A stretch of DNA of 64,000 nucleotides from an uncultured SAR86 cluster bacterium (GTDB lineage: Bacteria; Pseudomonadota; Gammaproteobacteria; Magnimaribacterales; Magnimaribacteraceae). The notes below the pieces were generated by a model. It was given only the letters and a program-made list of their open reading frames with translations, ran no database searches and was not told where the DNA came from. The stretch is taken from NCBI GenBank assembly GCA_937773605.1, contig CALJVP010000009.1, positions 31,651-95,650 on the forward strand, read 5' to 3'. Shown piece after piece: positions 27,731-37,068 of this stretch. Each line of letters opens with the position of its first letter. Within the stretch, counting starts at the first letter, position 1. A program made the translations under genes and the position numbers.

Positions 27731-28579
27731 ATGAAACTTATAACTCTATTACTTAGCTCATTCATTCTTTCTATGAATCTTTCCTCGCTCGAAAAACAAA
27801 GCGATAAATTAAAAATTCTTGTTTATAACACTCATGGACTTCCAGAGATATTTATAAGTGATAATCCAAAAAAGCGTTTTCCTATAATAGGTAAAAAGAC
27901 TCAAGACTATAATATCTCTTTGCTGCAAGAAGACTATTCACATCATGAAGAATTATCATCTGGTTTAGCTAAAAAAAGCATAGCTATTCGTGGTGGGATG
28001 GGTAGCCGTTTATTATGCCCTTTCTGTACTGGGTCAGGATTAACTTCTGTATTCAATCTACCTGAAAACTGGACGGTAGAAGTTGAGAATGAAACATATC
28101 AAACTTGCTCTGGTTGGTTGAGGGGCGCAAATGATTGTTTTGCCTATAAAGGCTTTCAAATAATAAAAATTGCGCTACCCAGTAATAAAGAGTTTTTTAT
28201 AGTCAATACTCATATGGATGCAGGTAGAAGAGATTCAGATAGATCTTCAAGAAAGAAACAATTAGAGCATATTGTGTCAACTATAAGTCAAAAGACCTCT
28301 ACAGAAGCTCTTATTGTGGCTGGAGATCTTAATCTCCATTCTAAAAACCCAGATGACGTAAAGCTTTTAAAAAAGTTCAAGAAAGAACTCAAATTAACAG
28401 ATGCTTTTATAGGAAATAAGATCAGTGAAAAGTGGACTATCTTGGATTACATCTTATACAGGCAAAGCAACGAGGTGGAGTTTAAAATTATCTCAGTAGG
28501 AGAAGACAAATCATTTATTAATGAAGAAGGTCCTCTAAGTGATCATCCTGCACTTTTCATAGAAGTATCAATTGAATAG
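27731..28579 (+). CDS. Secreted endonuclease/exonuclease/phosphatase-fold protein
   Basis: 282 aa. A short hydrophobic N-terminus (KLITLLLSSFILSMNLSS) suggests export. The EEP fold is shown by VYNTHGLPE, LLQEDYSHHEE, NTHMDAGR, GDLNLHS and the terminal SDHPALF, which supply the metal ligands and catalytic His/Asp pairs. Two Cys pairs (CPFC and the CSGW...NDCF pair) may form disulfides, fitting a periplasmic or secreted enzyme. Relatives cleave phosphodiesters such as sphingomyelin, inositol phosphates or nucleic acids; I cannot pick one. Flanking genes are unrelated. Confidence 0.8.
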   Translation: MKLITLLLSSFILSMNLSSLEKQSDKLKILVYNTHGLPEIFISDNPKKRFPIIGKKTQDYNISLLQEDYSHHEELSSGLAKKSIAIRGGMGSRLLCPFCTGSGLTSVFNLPENWTVEVENETYQTCSGWLRGANDCFAYKGFQIIKIALPSNKEFFIVNTHMDAGRRDSDRSSRKKQLEHIVSTISQKTSTEALIVAGDLNLHSKNPDDVKLLKKFKKELKLTDAFIGNKISEKWTILDYILYRQSNEVEFKIISVGEDKSFINEEGPLSDHPALFIEVSIE

Positions 28580-28655
28580 TAGAGCTTACGCATTGCTGAA
28601 CTCCTGTTCTTTTAAAAAAATATTTAGATATAGATTCTTAGACCCAAACAATTAA

Positions 28656-29156
28656 TCAAGAAGGCTTAATTAAACTGAGTATATTATTTAGACAGGAGTC
28701 AATTGTTCCATTGTTTTGAACAGTATAATCAGCAAAGCGTTGATACAGTCCTTCTCGCTCTTTGTAAGACTCTTGAATAGTTTGATCTGATCTTTTTAGC
28801 AGGCCTCTTTCAGAAAAATTTGAAATGCGAGCAGAAATATCTTCATAAGGCACTTCTAGATATATCACCATAGAATTTCTTTTAATGTACTCCATAGCAG
28901 TATCACAAAATACGGCACTACCTCCAGTGGCTAAGACAATCTGGTTAAAATCCACCAAGAGTAGAGCGCCTTCTTCAATTTCTTTGAATTTTTCATTGCC
29001 ATTTTGACTCAGAATATCCTGTAAAGATTTACCGTATTTTTTTTCAATAAGTAAATCACTATCTACAAAATTAAATCTTAAGTGTTTGGCTAGTTTTTTT
29101 CCTACAGATGATTTGCCAGCCCCTGCCATGCCTATTAATGATATTGAATTACTCAC
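28656..29156 (-). CDS. aroK: Shikimate kinase-like P-loop kinase (divergent)
   Basis: 166 aa with Walker A GMAGAGKSSVGKKLA and FVDSDLLIEKKYGKSLQDIL, the shikimate kinase fold pattern. Some shikimate-contacting positions differ from E. coli AroK: the FR..E motif is FKEIEE, the GGG motif is GGSAV, and the lid reads RGLLKRSD instead of RPLL. The Asp of DSD and the Arg in the last helix (YKEREGLYQRFADYT) remain. It also lacks aroB next to it. Shikimate kinase remains the best call, but another small-molecule kinase is possible. Confidence 0.65.
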   Translation of the reverse strand: MSNSISLIGMAGAGKSSVGKKLAKHLRFNFVDSDLLIEKKYGKSLQDILSQNGNEKFKEIEEGALLLVDFNQIVLATGGSAVFCDTAMEYIKRNSMVIYLEVPYEDISARISNFSERGLLKRSDQTIQESYKEREGLYQRFADYTVQNNGTIDSCLNNILSLIKPS

Positions 29157-29304
29157 TTCTACTTTTGTCTTTACCTGCGAAAATTTCTATAAATAAGATT
29201 TTAGCATCATTAAAGGTCTGAGTAAGTTTCGCAATATTCATGCTAATCCCGAAAAGGGAGAGCATAAAGCTTATGATTTATTTGAAATCTTGGACTAGGG
29301 CTTT

Positions 29305-29340
29305 AGAAAAAAGTAAGGTCAATCTCGATTAGACCGACCT
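29305..29340 (-). terminator. Candidate Rho-independent terminator of the DmdA-like gene
   Basis: Read on the minus strand 13 bases past the stop: a stem built from GGTC-T-AATC and GATT-GACC, then CTTACTTTTTTC. One bulged base and a tight loop make it imperfect, but the U-run and position support termination of the 33.3-29.35 kb operon. Confidence 0.5.
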
Positions 29341-29352
29341 CACAAATCTTTG

Positions 29353-30657
29353 TTAATCCGCGTAATCTAATCCTTTAGCCTTTTGGACTTCTCGTTTGTT
29401 AGGAGTAACAGATTCTCTAAACGGTACGCCTGAAATTTCACCTTCTACTGCGACACCGGGTGATTCAGAGTATTCATCGGGCAACCTGACCTGTAATTTT
29501 GTTCCGATCTCTGATGAAGTCGATGGAACCCAACCAAGTGCAATGTTTGTGTTTAGTTCAGGAGACCACCAAGGAGAGGTGATGTAACCCATATCGTTAC
29601 CGTCTGTATCGGCAATCAACCAGAAATCAGGGGCATAGTCAGTGATTTCTTTTCCACCAAAAGTCAGACCAACCATACGCATTTTGAATGGAAAATCTCC
29701 TTTATCAATTACATCGCGTTGTCGTTCAAGTTCTGCTTTTCCAATGTAATCAGCCTCTTTATTTCTTGGTACCTGATAACTAAGATTTACCTGAAAAGGA
29801 GAAGTTTCGTGATCTAAGTCTTGACCCCAAGACAATATACCGGCTGCTATTCGTCTGTGATGAGCAGGCGCAATGACCATAAGACCATATTCTTCGCCAG
29901 CATCAACAACCGCATTCCAGACAATCTCAGCATTTTCATGCGAATCGCGAACATAAATTTCATAACCCTTTTCTCCAGTAAAACCAGTCTGACTTATGAC
30001 TACATCTGCACCTCCTATATTGGTCTCCATAAGACCGTAATAAGGAACATCTCTAAGCTCTTCACCAGCAAGTTTGGCCATAAGGTCTTCAGAAAGAGGG
30101 CCTTGAATTTGTAAAGGACAAACATCAATCTCATCAATTGTGACATCGTACTTCTTACTAATATTAACGCCTTGAAGCCAGAGCATAAGATCACTATCAG
30201 AAAGAGAAAACCAAAATTCGTCTTCAGCTAATCTCAACAGAACAGGATCATTAAGGATTCCTCCTTTATCGTTGCATAAAATTGCGTATTTTCCATTACC
30301 AGGTTCTATTTTGGTAGCATCTCGAGTTATCACATAATCTGTAAAAGCCTCTGCATCTGGGCCTTTAACTCTTATTTGTCTTTCAACGGCAACATTCCAC
30401 ATTGTTACTCGATTAACCAAGGCTTCGTATTCAACCATGGCTCCGCCGTCCTCAGGCCTAACGTATCCCCTTGGATGGTAGATACGATTGTAAACCGTTG
30501 CCCTCCAGCAACCTGCTTCATGAGATAAATGCCAAAAAGGCGACTTCCTCACTCTAGTTGAGATCAATAGCTCAGTAGGGGTTCGACCACTCTGTCTAAG
30601 ATTATACGGCACCACTCGATCACTCTGATCAACGCTTGGATGATTTGGATTTTTCAT
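29353..30657 (-). CDS. DmdA/GcvT-like tetrahydrofolate-dependent methyltransferase (demethylase)
   Basis: 434 aa of the aminomethyltransferase (GCV_T) fold: an N-terminal folate-binding region from about residue 30 to 300 and a C-terminal barrel (GCV_T_C) after about 330. The opening TRVRKSPFWH...ATVYNRIYHP, MWNVAVERQIRVKGPDA, NDPVLLRL and LQIQGPLSEDLM follow the pattern of DMSP demethylase DmdA and O-demethylases more than of glycine-cleavage GcvT. A 40-residue N-terminal extension and a long C-terminus set it apart from DmdA (about 370 aa). It is the last gene of the BCCT/flavoprotein operon, after a repeat-bearing 73-base gap. Likely role: moving a methyl group from an onium or methylated substrate to THF; the substrate is unproven. 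Confidence 0.8.
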   Translation of the reverse strand: MKNPNHPSVDQSDRVVPYNLRQSGRTPTELLISTRVRKSPFWHLSHEAGCWRATVYNRIYHPRGYVRPEDGGAMVEYEALVNRVTMWNVAVERQIRVKGPDAEAFTDYVITRDATKIEPGNGKYAILCNDKGGILNDPVLLRLAEDEFWFSLSDSDLMLWLQGVNISKKYDVTIDEIDVCPLQIQGPLSEDLMAKLAGEELRDVPYYGLMETNIGGADVVISQTGFTGEKGYEIYVRDSHENAEIVWNAVVDAGEEYGLMVIAPAHHRRIAAGILSWGQDLDHETSPFQVNLSYQVPRNKEADYIGKAELERQRDVIDKGDFPFKMRMVGLTFGGKEITDYAPDFWLIADTDGNDMGYITSPWWSPELNTNIALGWVPSTSSEIGTKLQVRLPDEYSESPGVAVEGEISGVPFRESVTPNKREVQKAKGLDYAD

Positions 30658-30679
30658 TTTCTCCCCTATTTTTTTATAT

Positions 30680-30735
30680 TGTAATTAGTAAAATTCGGTT
30701 TGTAATTAGTTAAATTTAGTTTCTAATTAGTTAAG
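30680..30735. repeat. 21-bp tandem repeat, about 2.7 copies
   Basis: TGTAATTAGTAAAATTCGGTT, TGTAATTAGTTAAATTTAGTT and TCTAATTAGTTAAG follow each other head to tail with a 21-base period (two helical turns). They fill the gap upstream of the DmdA-like gene and overlap the stop codon of the flavoprotein gene. On the minus strand each copy presents an (A/T)ACTAATTA(C/G) core that also occurs twice upstream of the TonB receptor. Confidence 0.8.
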
Positions 30736-33328
30736 AACGAACCTTTTCGTTATTCGGATCATAGAGAGATCCCTTACCAACGATTTGGACAGTCATCGGA
30801 TAAATACCATCACCATTTTCATTAAAATAATGCAGTGATAGCGACTTCCCGGGCGTAGCAATTTCTTTAGGTAAGTAACCCATGACTACATGTTTTTTAA
30901 TTGAAGGGCAGTAAGACATGCTTGTGCTATAAGACCTACGACCTTTGCTATCTATTGGCACTTCACCCGTAGCAGGATCAATGATTGGTGATATGCCTAC
31001 AGGATAACGTGAACCTTTACCTGACATATTTAGATCATCCAGCGTCATGGTGCATAGAATTGCACTAGGCTGCTCTTCTCGATGAGCAAGGTGTGCTGCT
31101 TTACCGTGAAAATCTGCCGCCTTGACCAAACGCCTTTCAATAGCTGATTCACAAGCATTATAGTTGGTCTCTAGATCTGCACCTTGAAGTCTAAAGCTTT
31201 TTTCAAGACGTCGACTGTTGGCGTAAGTTTCAATACCGACTGGTACAACACCAACTTCAAGTAAAGAATCATAAAGTGCTAGACCGTCTTCACTGTCATT
31301 ATTCAAGTAGAGCTCCCAACCACTCTCACCGACATAGGAAATACGTGCTGCCCATACATCAATTTTCTTCCCACCTGATAAATTGAGGGTCAGATATTTT
31401 GCTGTGACAAAAGGAAAATTATCGATGCTGATTTCACTGGGATCAATAAAATGGCCAAGGGCATTTTTTGCCTCAGGTCCCCATAATCCTAAAGTTGATA
31501 TATCGTGTGTTCGAATATTAATGTCTGCGTCTAAGCCTGTATCATCGCGATAATTACGCATAGTCACCCAATCCCGGTTACCATCGGCTCCCCCGGTAAC
31601 TATCCTGTAACTATCTGCACCTAAGCGAGAAATTGTAAGGTCTGCATGAACCCCACCATCCTCGTCTAAGAAATTGGTATAGATCATTCGACCTTCGGGA
31701 GTATCGCCACCTACTTTTGCCACTGAAAGGTACTCCAACATGCGTTCTGCGTCTTTGCCATTGATGTCCATGATCGCGAAATGCGATAGATTGATCATCC
31801 CACTTGAATCACTCATGGCTAAATGTTCTGAGTTCGCAATTTCGTAAGGTACGTGGCGTTGATCCCATTCATTTTCTCGAACTGGGACCGCTTGAAGATA
31901 ATTATCTAGTTTTTGTCGATTACTTTCATAAGCTAAGGCACGTTCCCAGCCAGCAACTTCGTTATTAAAATAACCTCCAAGCTCTTTTTCTCTTGCATAA
32001 AAGGGACTTACAAAGAGCTCTCTACTACTAATATATGGCTCTCTGGGATGAACAGCAGGAGTGTAGATAGTTTGAGCATTTTCAAAAGATCGTGTTTTTA
32101 CAAAGTTTTTTTCTTTTTGCGCAGGATAGAATCTATCAATATTAAAAGAATGTATGTCCACTTGTGTCTTGCCATTAACTATGGATTCTGCGCAAAGCCT
32201 TGCGCATGCTGGACCGTCTTTAACCCATACCGCTTCGCATAACCAAAAACCTCTGACTTCTGGGCTTTCACCGATCAAAGAAGCCGCGTCAGGAGTTACA
32301 GAAAGCAGGCCATTAAATGAACTTCTTTCATCCCATCCTAACTCAGCAAGTATGGGTGTTGTTTCAAATGCTTTTTCCAAAGGCTCAGCTATTTCATCAA
32401 GGCTGAGATGTCTCATTGAGTCAGAAGTCATTGTCTTATCAGGATTACCTATATCCTCAGGGTCTACTAGTCGAGGGTTCTTATCCTCGTAGTATCCCCA
32501 TTCAAGCATTCCCCCATGGAGCCTACCCGTATCTCTAACATAAGCTGAATTCCCTTGATCACGAAGCAATGGATAGACAAGAAATTCATCCGTTCCTTGT
32601 ATTTCTGGAAGTGGGCCAAAAAATAACAAAGGATGTTCAACTGGCATAAGCGGCACTGGAACACCAGCCATTTCTCCGATTAAGGGTCCCCAGATTCCTG
32701 ATGCGATTACAACTTTGTCGGTTTTGATTGTTCCTTTGTCCGTTTTTACTCCAGTAATACGTCCATTTTCAATTTCAAAACCTACCGCCGGTGTATCGGT
32801 AAAAGTAGTTAAGGCTCCTTTCTCTTTAGCGCTTTCTACAGCAAAGTTCACTACATCTTGGGAGCGCGGTGTTACAAGACCAGCATCAGGATCCCACATT
32901 GCTCCCCGAATTGATTCTTCATCTAGCAATGGAAATTTTTCTTTGGCTTCGGATGCAGAAATTAACCTGACGTTGGTTCCAAAAGCTTTACCTGATTCAA
33001 CTTTTCGTTTGAGTTCCTCCCAGCGCGCGTCGTCGTCTTTACGACAAATCTCTAAACCTCCTTTTTTTAAAAAGAAACCATTATCTTCATAAAACTTTCT
33101 ACTAAAATCAGTCGCCCAACAGCCTAACTTGTCATGAGTTGTGTTGTAGACAAAGTCCGAAGCATGCGCAGTGGATGCTATATCTGAAGGAATTATGCTA
33201 GATTTTTCTAATCCTACGATGTTTTTTTGACCGAGTTCTGTGAGCCAGTACGCGAGCATTGATCCGACGATGCCACCTACGCCCACTATGACTACTTCCG
33301 CATCTTTGGGAAATTTAGAGGATTTCAT
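30731..33328 (-). CDS. Dimethylglycine/sarcosine dehydrogenase-like flavoprotein with GcvT domains
   Basis: 865 aa in the DMGDH architecture: FAD-binding DAO domain (about 8-400; GVGGIVG at 16-22), a linker domain (about 405-460), GCV_T folate domain (about 480-740) and GCV_T_C (about 760-850). Known members oxidise an N-methyl group with covalent FAD and pass the resulting C1 unit to THF, forming 5,10-methylene-THF. His55 in STAHASDF sits where the covalent FAD His (STWHAAG) lies in the family. It follows the BCCT gene by seven bases, so import and oxidation are coupled. Substrate could be dimethylglycine, sarcosine or a related methylamine; no betaine methyltransferase or GbcA gene is present in the window. 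Confidence 0.87.
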   Translation of the reverse strand: MKSSKFPKDAEVVIVGVGGIVGSMLAYWLTELGQKNIVGLEKSSIIPSDIASTAHASDFVYNTTHDKLGCWATDFSRKFYEDNGFFLKKGGLEICRKDDDARWEELKRKVESGKAFGTNVRLISASEAKEKFPLLDEESIRGAMWDPDAGLVTPRSQDVVNFAVESAKEKGALTTFTDTPAVGFEIENGRITGVKTDKGTIKTDKVVIASGIWGPLIGEMAGVPVPLMPVEHPLLFFGPLPEIQGTDEFLVYPLLRDQGNSAYVRDTGRLHGGMLEWGYYEDKNPRLVDPEDIGNPDKTMTSDSMRHLSLDEIAEPLEKAFETTPILAELGWDERSSFNGLLSVTPDAASLIGESPEVRGFWLCEAVWVKDGPACARLCAESIVNGKTQVDIHSFNIDRFYPAQKEKNFVKTRSFENAQTIYTPAVHPREPYISSRELFVSPFYAREKELGGYFNNEVAGWERALAYESNRQKLDNYLQAVPVRENEWDQRHVPYEIANSEHLAMSDSSGMINLSHFAIMDINGKDAERMLEYLSVAKVGGDTPEGRMIYTNFLDEDGGVHADLTISRLGADSYRIVTGGADGNRDWVTMRNYRDDTGLDADINIRTHDISTLGLWGPEAKNALGHFIDPSEISIDNFPFVTAKYLTLNLSGGKKIDVWAARISYVGESGWELYLNNDSEDGLALYDSLLEVGVVPVGIETYANSRRLEKSFRLQGADLETNYNACESAIERRLVKAADFHGKAAHLAHREEQPSAILCTMTLDDLNMSGKGSRYPVGISPIIDPATGEVPIDSKGRRSYSTSMSYCPSIKKHVVMGYLPKEIATPGKSLSLHYFNENGDGIYPMTVQIVGKGSLYDPNNEKVRS

Positions 33329-33335
33329 TGCAATA

Positions 33336-34937
33336 TTATAAGTGATTATTTTCGATATGATTAATCATTTTTTGCGGGTCATATAGTTCAATGTACACGC
33401 CACGCAATAAACTTATTGTGGCTACTATTAAAATAAAAACAAAAGGCAACGCCATCGATATTGTCCCTGATTGTATCGCTGATAAGGCATATGAACCCCC
33501 ACCTACCAGTAAAACAATGGCAATCATTCCTTGAATAATTGCCCATATCACTCTTTGTATTCTAGGGGTGTTATCTTTACCGCCGGAAGTAATCCTATCT
33601 ATAACTAATGAACCTGAGTCTGATGATGTCACAAAGAATAGCACCAACATGAATAAAGAAAATATGCTTGAGAAGACAGGAAATAAAAGGTTGTCTAGCA
33701 TGTAAAAAAGCACAAGAGAAATGTCTCCAACTGGTTCACTTAAACTACCTAATCCATCCTGAAATTGAGAAATTGCAGTTTCTCCAAACGAAGTAAACCA
33801 TATTGTGCAAAATAAAAGAGGGACGAACATTACCACAGAAAGAAATTCTCTGATCGTTCTCCCTTTTGATATTCTTGCAATGAACATCCCTACAAAAGGG
33901 GACCATGAAATCCACCAGGCCCAATAGAAAATTGTCCAGTCATGATACCACTGGAGATCTTCAGTTCTGTTCCAATTACTTAAACGAACGATATCTTGAA
34001 AATAAGAAATTAAGTTCTCCCCGTAAGCCATAATGATCTTGAATGTTGGTCCAGCAAGTACTACAAAAGCTAACAAAACAAGAGCAAGTCCTATATTGAT
34101 GTTACTAAGAATTCTTACACCCTTATCCAAACCCCTGTAAACAGAAAAAATAGCCACAGCAGTAATAAAAACTATTACTAAAGTTTGACTTAAAAGATTG
34201 TTGGGTAGATCGAATAGATAAAACAGACCTGAAGCAGCTTGCTGTGCTCCCAATCCCAAAGAAGTTGCCAAACCAAAAAGTGTAGCCAATACTGCAATAA
34301 TATCAATGATATCACCCTGCCATCCCCAAATTTTATTACCTAAAAGAGGATAAAAGATTGATCGAATTGTTAAAGGTAATTTCCAGTTGTAGCAAAAAAA
34401 GGCAAGAGATAGTCCTATGATTGCATACACTGACCAAGCGTTAATACCCCAATGAAAAATGGTTGCACTGAAAGCCAGTCGATAAGCCTCTTCAGATTCA
34501 GGTGCGACGTTTAGAGGTGTTCCAAACACCCCTGTGTAATAGGATAGAGGTTCAGCTGCTCCATAGAAAGTCATGCCTATACCAACCCCTGCTGCAAACA
34601 ACATACAGACCCAAGACATAAATCCAAATTCCGGGACTGAATTCTTTCCACCGAGTCTTATTTTTCCAAAAGGGGAAATAATTAGAAAGAAGATGATCAA
34701 TGTAAAGGCAGACATAGAAAGCGAAAAAAGGGTACCGAACCAAACCACTACAAAGTTTCTAGTATTAGAAAGTAGCTCATTAGATATTTCTGGAAAGATC
34801 AACACGAGCGCAGAAAAGATAACGACCAAGCCTGAACTGATAGAAAATACAGGTAGATTTATATCCAGCCCAAGGAATTGGGTGTTGGCCCTCCTCTTTC
34901 CTTCTGACATTGAAGTACTATGCGCGTTTTCTTTCAT
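33336..34937 (-). CDS. BCCT-family transporter (betaine/carnitine/choline/DMSP type)
   Basis: 533 aa, twelve predicted membrane helices. The TM3 motif AAGVGIGMTFYGAAEPL is the BCCT signature, and WAWWISWSPFVGMFIARISKGRTIREF is the second signature in TM8. The aromatic box known from BetP for trimethylammonium groups is kept in spacing (HWGINAWSVY in TM4: W, W+5, Y+8; several Trp in TM8), so an onium solute such as glycine betaine, carnitine, choline or DMSP is likely. The cytoplasmic tails are short, unlike osmosensing BetP, which favours a catabolic uptake role. Sits between the sulfotransferase (eight-base gap) and the flavoprotein (seven-base gap). Confidence 0.92.
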   Translation of the reverse strand: MKENAHSTSMSEGKRRANTQFLGLDINLPVFSISSGLVVIFSALVLIFPEISNELLSNTRNFVVVWFGTLFSLSMSAFTLIIFFLIISPFGKIRLGGKNSVPEFGFMSWVCMLFAAGVGIGMTFYGAAEPLSYYTGVFGTPLNVAPESEEAYRLAFSATIFHWGINAWSVYAIIGLSLAFFCYNWKLPLTIRSIFYPLLGNKIWGWQGDIIDIIAVLATLFGLATSLGLGAQQAASGLFYLFDLPNNLLSQTLVIVFITAVAIFSVYRGLDKGVRILSNINIGLALVLLAFVVLAGPTFKIIMAYGENLISYFQDIVRLSNWNRTEDLQWYHDWTIFYWAWWISWSPFVGMFIARISKGRTIREFLSVVMFVPLLFCTIWFTSFGETAISQFQDGLGSLSEPVGDISLVLFYMLDNLLFPVFSSIFSLFMLVLFFVTSSDSGSLVIDRITSGGKDNTPRIQRVIWAIIQGMIAIVLLVGGGSYALSAIQSGTISMALPFVFILIVATISLLRGVYIELYDPQKMINHIENNHL

Positions 34938-34945
34938 TTTATTAC

Positions 34946-36976
34946 TTATTGATTTAACAGAGCTATATCTTCAGGTTTTAATAAGTCTTCATCCAAGCTA
35001 TTAAGTAATGGCTTTAAGTGTTTTGAATAAGGCTTCCAGCGCTCCATGCCGTCTTTGTTGATTGGTCTTCTTACCTGTTCAGAACTAGCGGTCCTAACTA
35101 ATCTATCTGTTTCATAAAATGAAATGCATTCTTCTTCATAAGGCAACTCCAGAAATTCGAGCATTCTCTTAACCTGTCCCTCAAGGTCTTCAATGATATC
35201 TTCGTTATTTACTCTTAATATCTTATTGGGCAAGACTCCATTCCAGTGATTCATCAACTTAACATAGTTATTGTAATAGCTTCCTGCCTCAGCTAGTCCA
35301 TATGAAAACTCTTGTCCTTGAGCAAAGAGTTGTTTGAACATGCTAAAACAACAATCCAAGGGATATCTTCTAGCATCAATAATCTTAGCGTTTGGCATTA
35401 TTAGATGGATTAGGCCAATGTGTCTGAAGTTATTAGGCATTTTATCTGTAAACATAGGAGCCTCTTTTCTGTGCATTCTAGTGTCTTCAATGAACCCTCT
35501 GCCCAGAGTTTCTCTTTGTTCAAGTGTTAATGACTTCATGCTTTTAGGGTAATTGCCTAATTTTCCATAAATATCATCTCCTCTTAGGCTTTGAGCGATT
35601 GAAAGAATATTTGGAAGCTCAAGTGTTCCATCAATCATAGAATGCGACGCTAAGATCTGTTCTATAAGTGTAGAGCCCGCCCTCGGTAAACCCAGAATGA
35701 ATATAGGATCTTTTGTGTCATGGCCTCCAGTACCTAAATCTCTGAAAAAAGTCTCATCACAAACGTCTATTTGGGCTTGCAGTTCTTTTTCCATCCTTTC
35801 AATAGAATATTGACTGAGATCATTTTTGATTTTGTTCCCTTTTTCTAAGTGGGAAAATGCCTCATCGTACTCCCCATTCACTTCACATCCCTGAGTAAGA
35901 GCAAAATGAAAATACGCTTTATCTCTTAATGATAAGTCTACTCTCCCAGCCTGTTCTCTCATGCTGTCTAATTCGTTACTGGTAAAAGAATAAGTCTTTA
36001 AATTTGCTAAAGAAAAGAAAGCCTCTCCATGATCCGGCTTTATTTGATAAGCAGATTGATAACTCTCAATGGCTTGGTCTGTTCTGCCAAGAGTTTTTTG
36101 AGCATGGCCCCTTGATGTAAGTGTGCTGAAATTATATGGGTTTTTACTCAGAATATCGTCCAATAAGACAATTGCTTCTTCATGGCCTCCGTTTTGCATA
36201 ATTTCACTAGCTTTTTGAGCTTGATAAGTAAGATTGTCAGGGTATTTATCACACAATATATTTACTTGTTCCATGGTCTTAGTAAACTTTTGTTTTTTTC
36301 TGAGAATCGAAGCATATTTCATTCTTAAGTCGCCATCGTCTGGTTTGAACTCGACAGCCTTTTCAAGTAAAAGTTCTGCATCATCAAAATAGCCCAATCG
36401 ATTAGCAATTTCAGCAAGCAATGACATTGCGTAGCTGTGAGTGGGGTGTTTTTTAAGAAAATGCCTGCACTTATCTTCCGCTAAGCCGAGCCTTCCTTCA
36501 TTGAGAATCTGATCTATGTACAGAAGTACACCAGGAAGTGATTGTAATTTATTGATTTGCTCAAGGGCATGATCAGCTGCTGGTTTATTTTGATTTTTTA
36601 CAAAGTACTTGTATAAAGAATTCCAAGCTGCCAAAAGTGCCGGGTTAAGTTCACAGGCTTGTCTGTAGTGTACGACTGCCTTCTCTTCATTTCCCATGTC
36701 TCTATTAAGATGTCCCAACTCCTGGTAAGCACGACCCATATCAGGTGCAATGGACATCAGGTTTTCAATATATTTTTTTGAATCATCAAATTTTTTTAAA
36801 TATCTTGAAGAAACAGCAGCCAAGTACAAACTGTCTATGTGGTCAGGATGTTCTTTCAGAATAATAGTTAACAAATTTAATGCATCTGCAAACCTACTTT
36901 CTTTAACGGCTTCTGTGGCATCGATTAAGTCTATCGATAGCGTGGTTTCATCTGTATTTGGTTGATCTTCTTTCAT
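34946..36976 (-). CDS. TPR-repeat sulfotransferase family protein
   Basis: 676 aa. About ten tetratricopeptide repeats fill residues 10-350 (for example AYQELGHLNRDMGNEEKAVVHYRQACELNP), followed by a sulfotransferase domain from about residue 425 with the PAPS 5'-phosphosulfate loop LPRAGSTLIEQ, and a 3'-phosphate region around DARRYPLDCCFSMFKQLF. No signal peptide is seen. Family members transfer sulfuryl groups from PAPS to peptides or glycans; the acceptor here is unknown. It is the first gene of the BCCT operon, which is an unexpected partner. Confidence 0.87.
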   Translation of the reverse strand: MKEDQPNTDETTLSIDLIDATEAVKESRFADALNLLTIILKEHPDHIDSLYLAAVSSRYLKKFDDSKKYIENLMSIAPDMGRAYQELGHLNRDMGNEEKAVVHYRQACELNPALLAAWNSLYKYFVKNQNKPAADHALEQINKLQSLPGVLLYIDQILNEGRLGLAEDKCRHFLKKHPTHSYAMSLLAEIANRLGYFDDAELLLEKAVEFKPDDGDLRMKYASILRKKQKFTKTMEQVNILCDKYPDNLTYQAQKASEIMQNGGHEEAIVLLDDILSKNPYNFSTLTSRGHAQKTLGRTDQAIESYQSAYQIKPDHGEAFFSLANLKTYSFTSNELDSMREQAGRVDLSLRDKAYFHFALTQGCEVNGEYDEAFSHLEKGNKIKNDLSQYSIERMEKELQAQIDVCDETFFRDLGTGGHDTKDPIFILGLPRAGSTLIEQILASHSMIDGTLELPNILSIAQSLRGDDIYGKLGNYPKSMKSLTLEQRETLGRGFIEDTRMHRKEAPMFTDKMPNNFRHIGLIHLIMPNAKIIDARRYPLDCCFSMFKQLFAQGQEFSYGLAEAGSYYNNYVKLMNHWNGVLPNKILRVNNEDIIEDLEGQVKRMLEFLELPYEEECISFYETDRLVRTASSEQVRRPINKDGMERWKPYSKHLKPLLNSLDEDLLKPEDIALLNQ

Positions 36977-37009
36977 TCCAATCTCATTCTAACAAATATA
37001 ATAAAATCT

Positions 37010-37050
37010 AATTTCTAAAAAAAATTAAAAAGGGAGCCTAAGCTCCCTTT
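37010..37050 (-). terminator. Rho-independent terminator of the TonB receptor gene
   Basis: A perfect nine-base stem AAAGGGAGC / GCTCCCTTT with loop TTAG on the minus strand, followed by TTTAATTTTTTTT. It lies 18 bases after the receptor stop and separates that gene from the downstream sulfotransferase operon. Confidence 0.85.
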
Positions 37051-37068
37051 AAAGATTATATATCTGAC

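Noticed and set aside
30680-30735. CRISPR or phage-related repeat
   Set aside because: Period of 21 bases without unique spacers, three copies only, intergenic and AT-rich; an operator array or simple tandem repeat fits better.
34573-35004. 143-aa plus-strand ORF opposite the BCCT gene
   Set aside because: Antisense of a gene with clear BCCT signatures.
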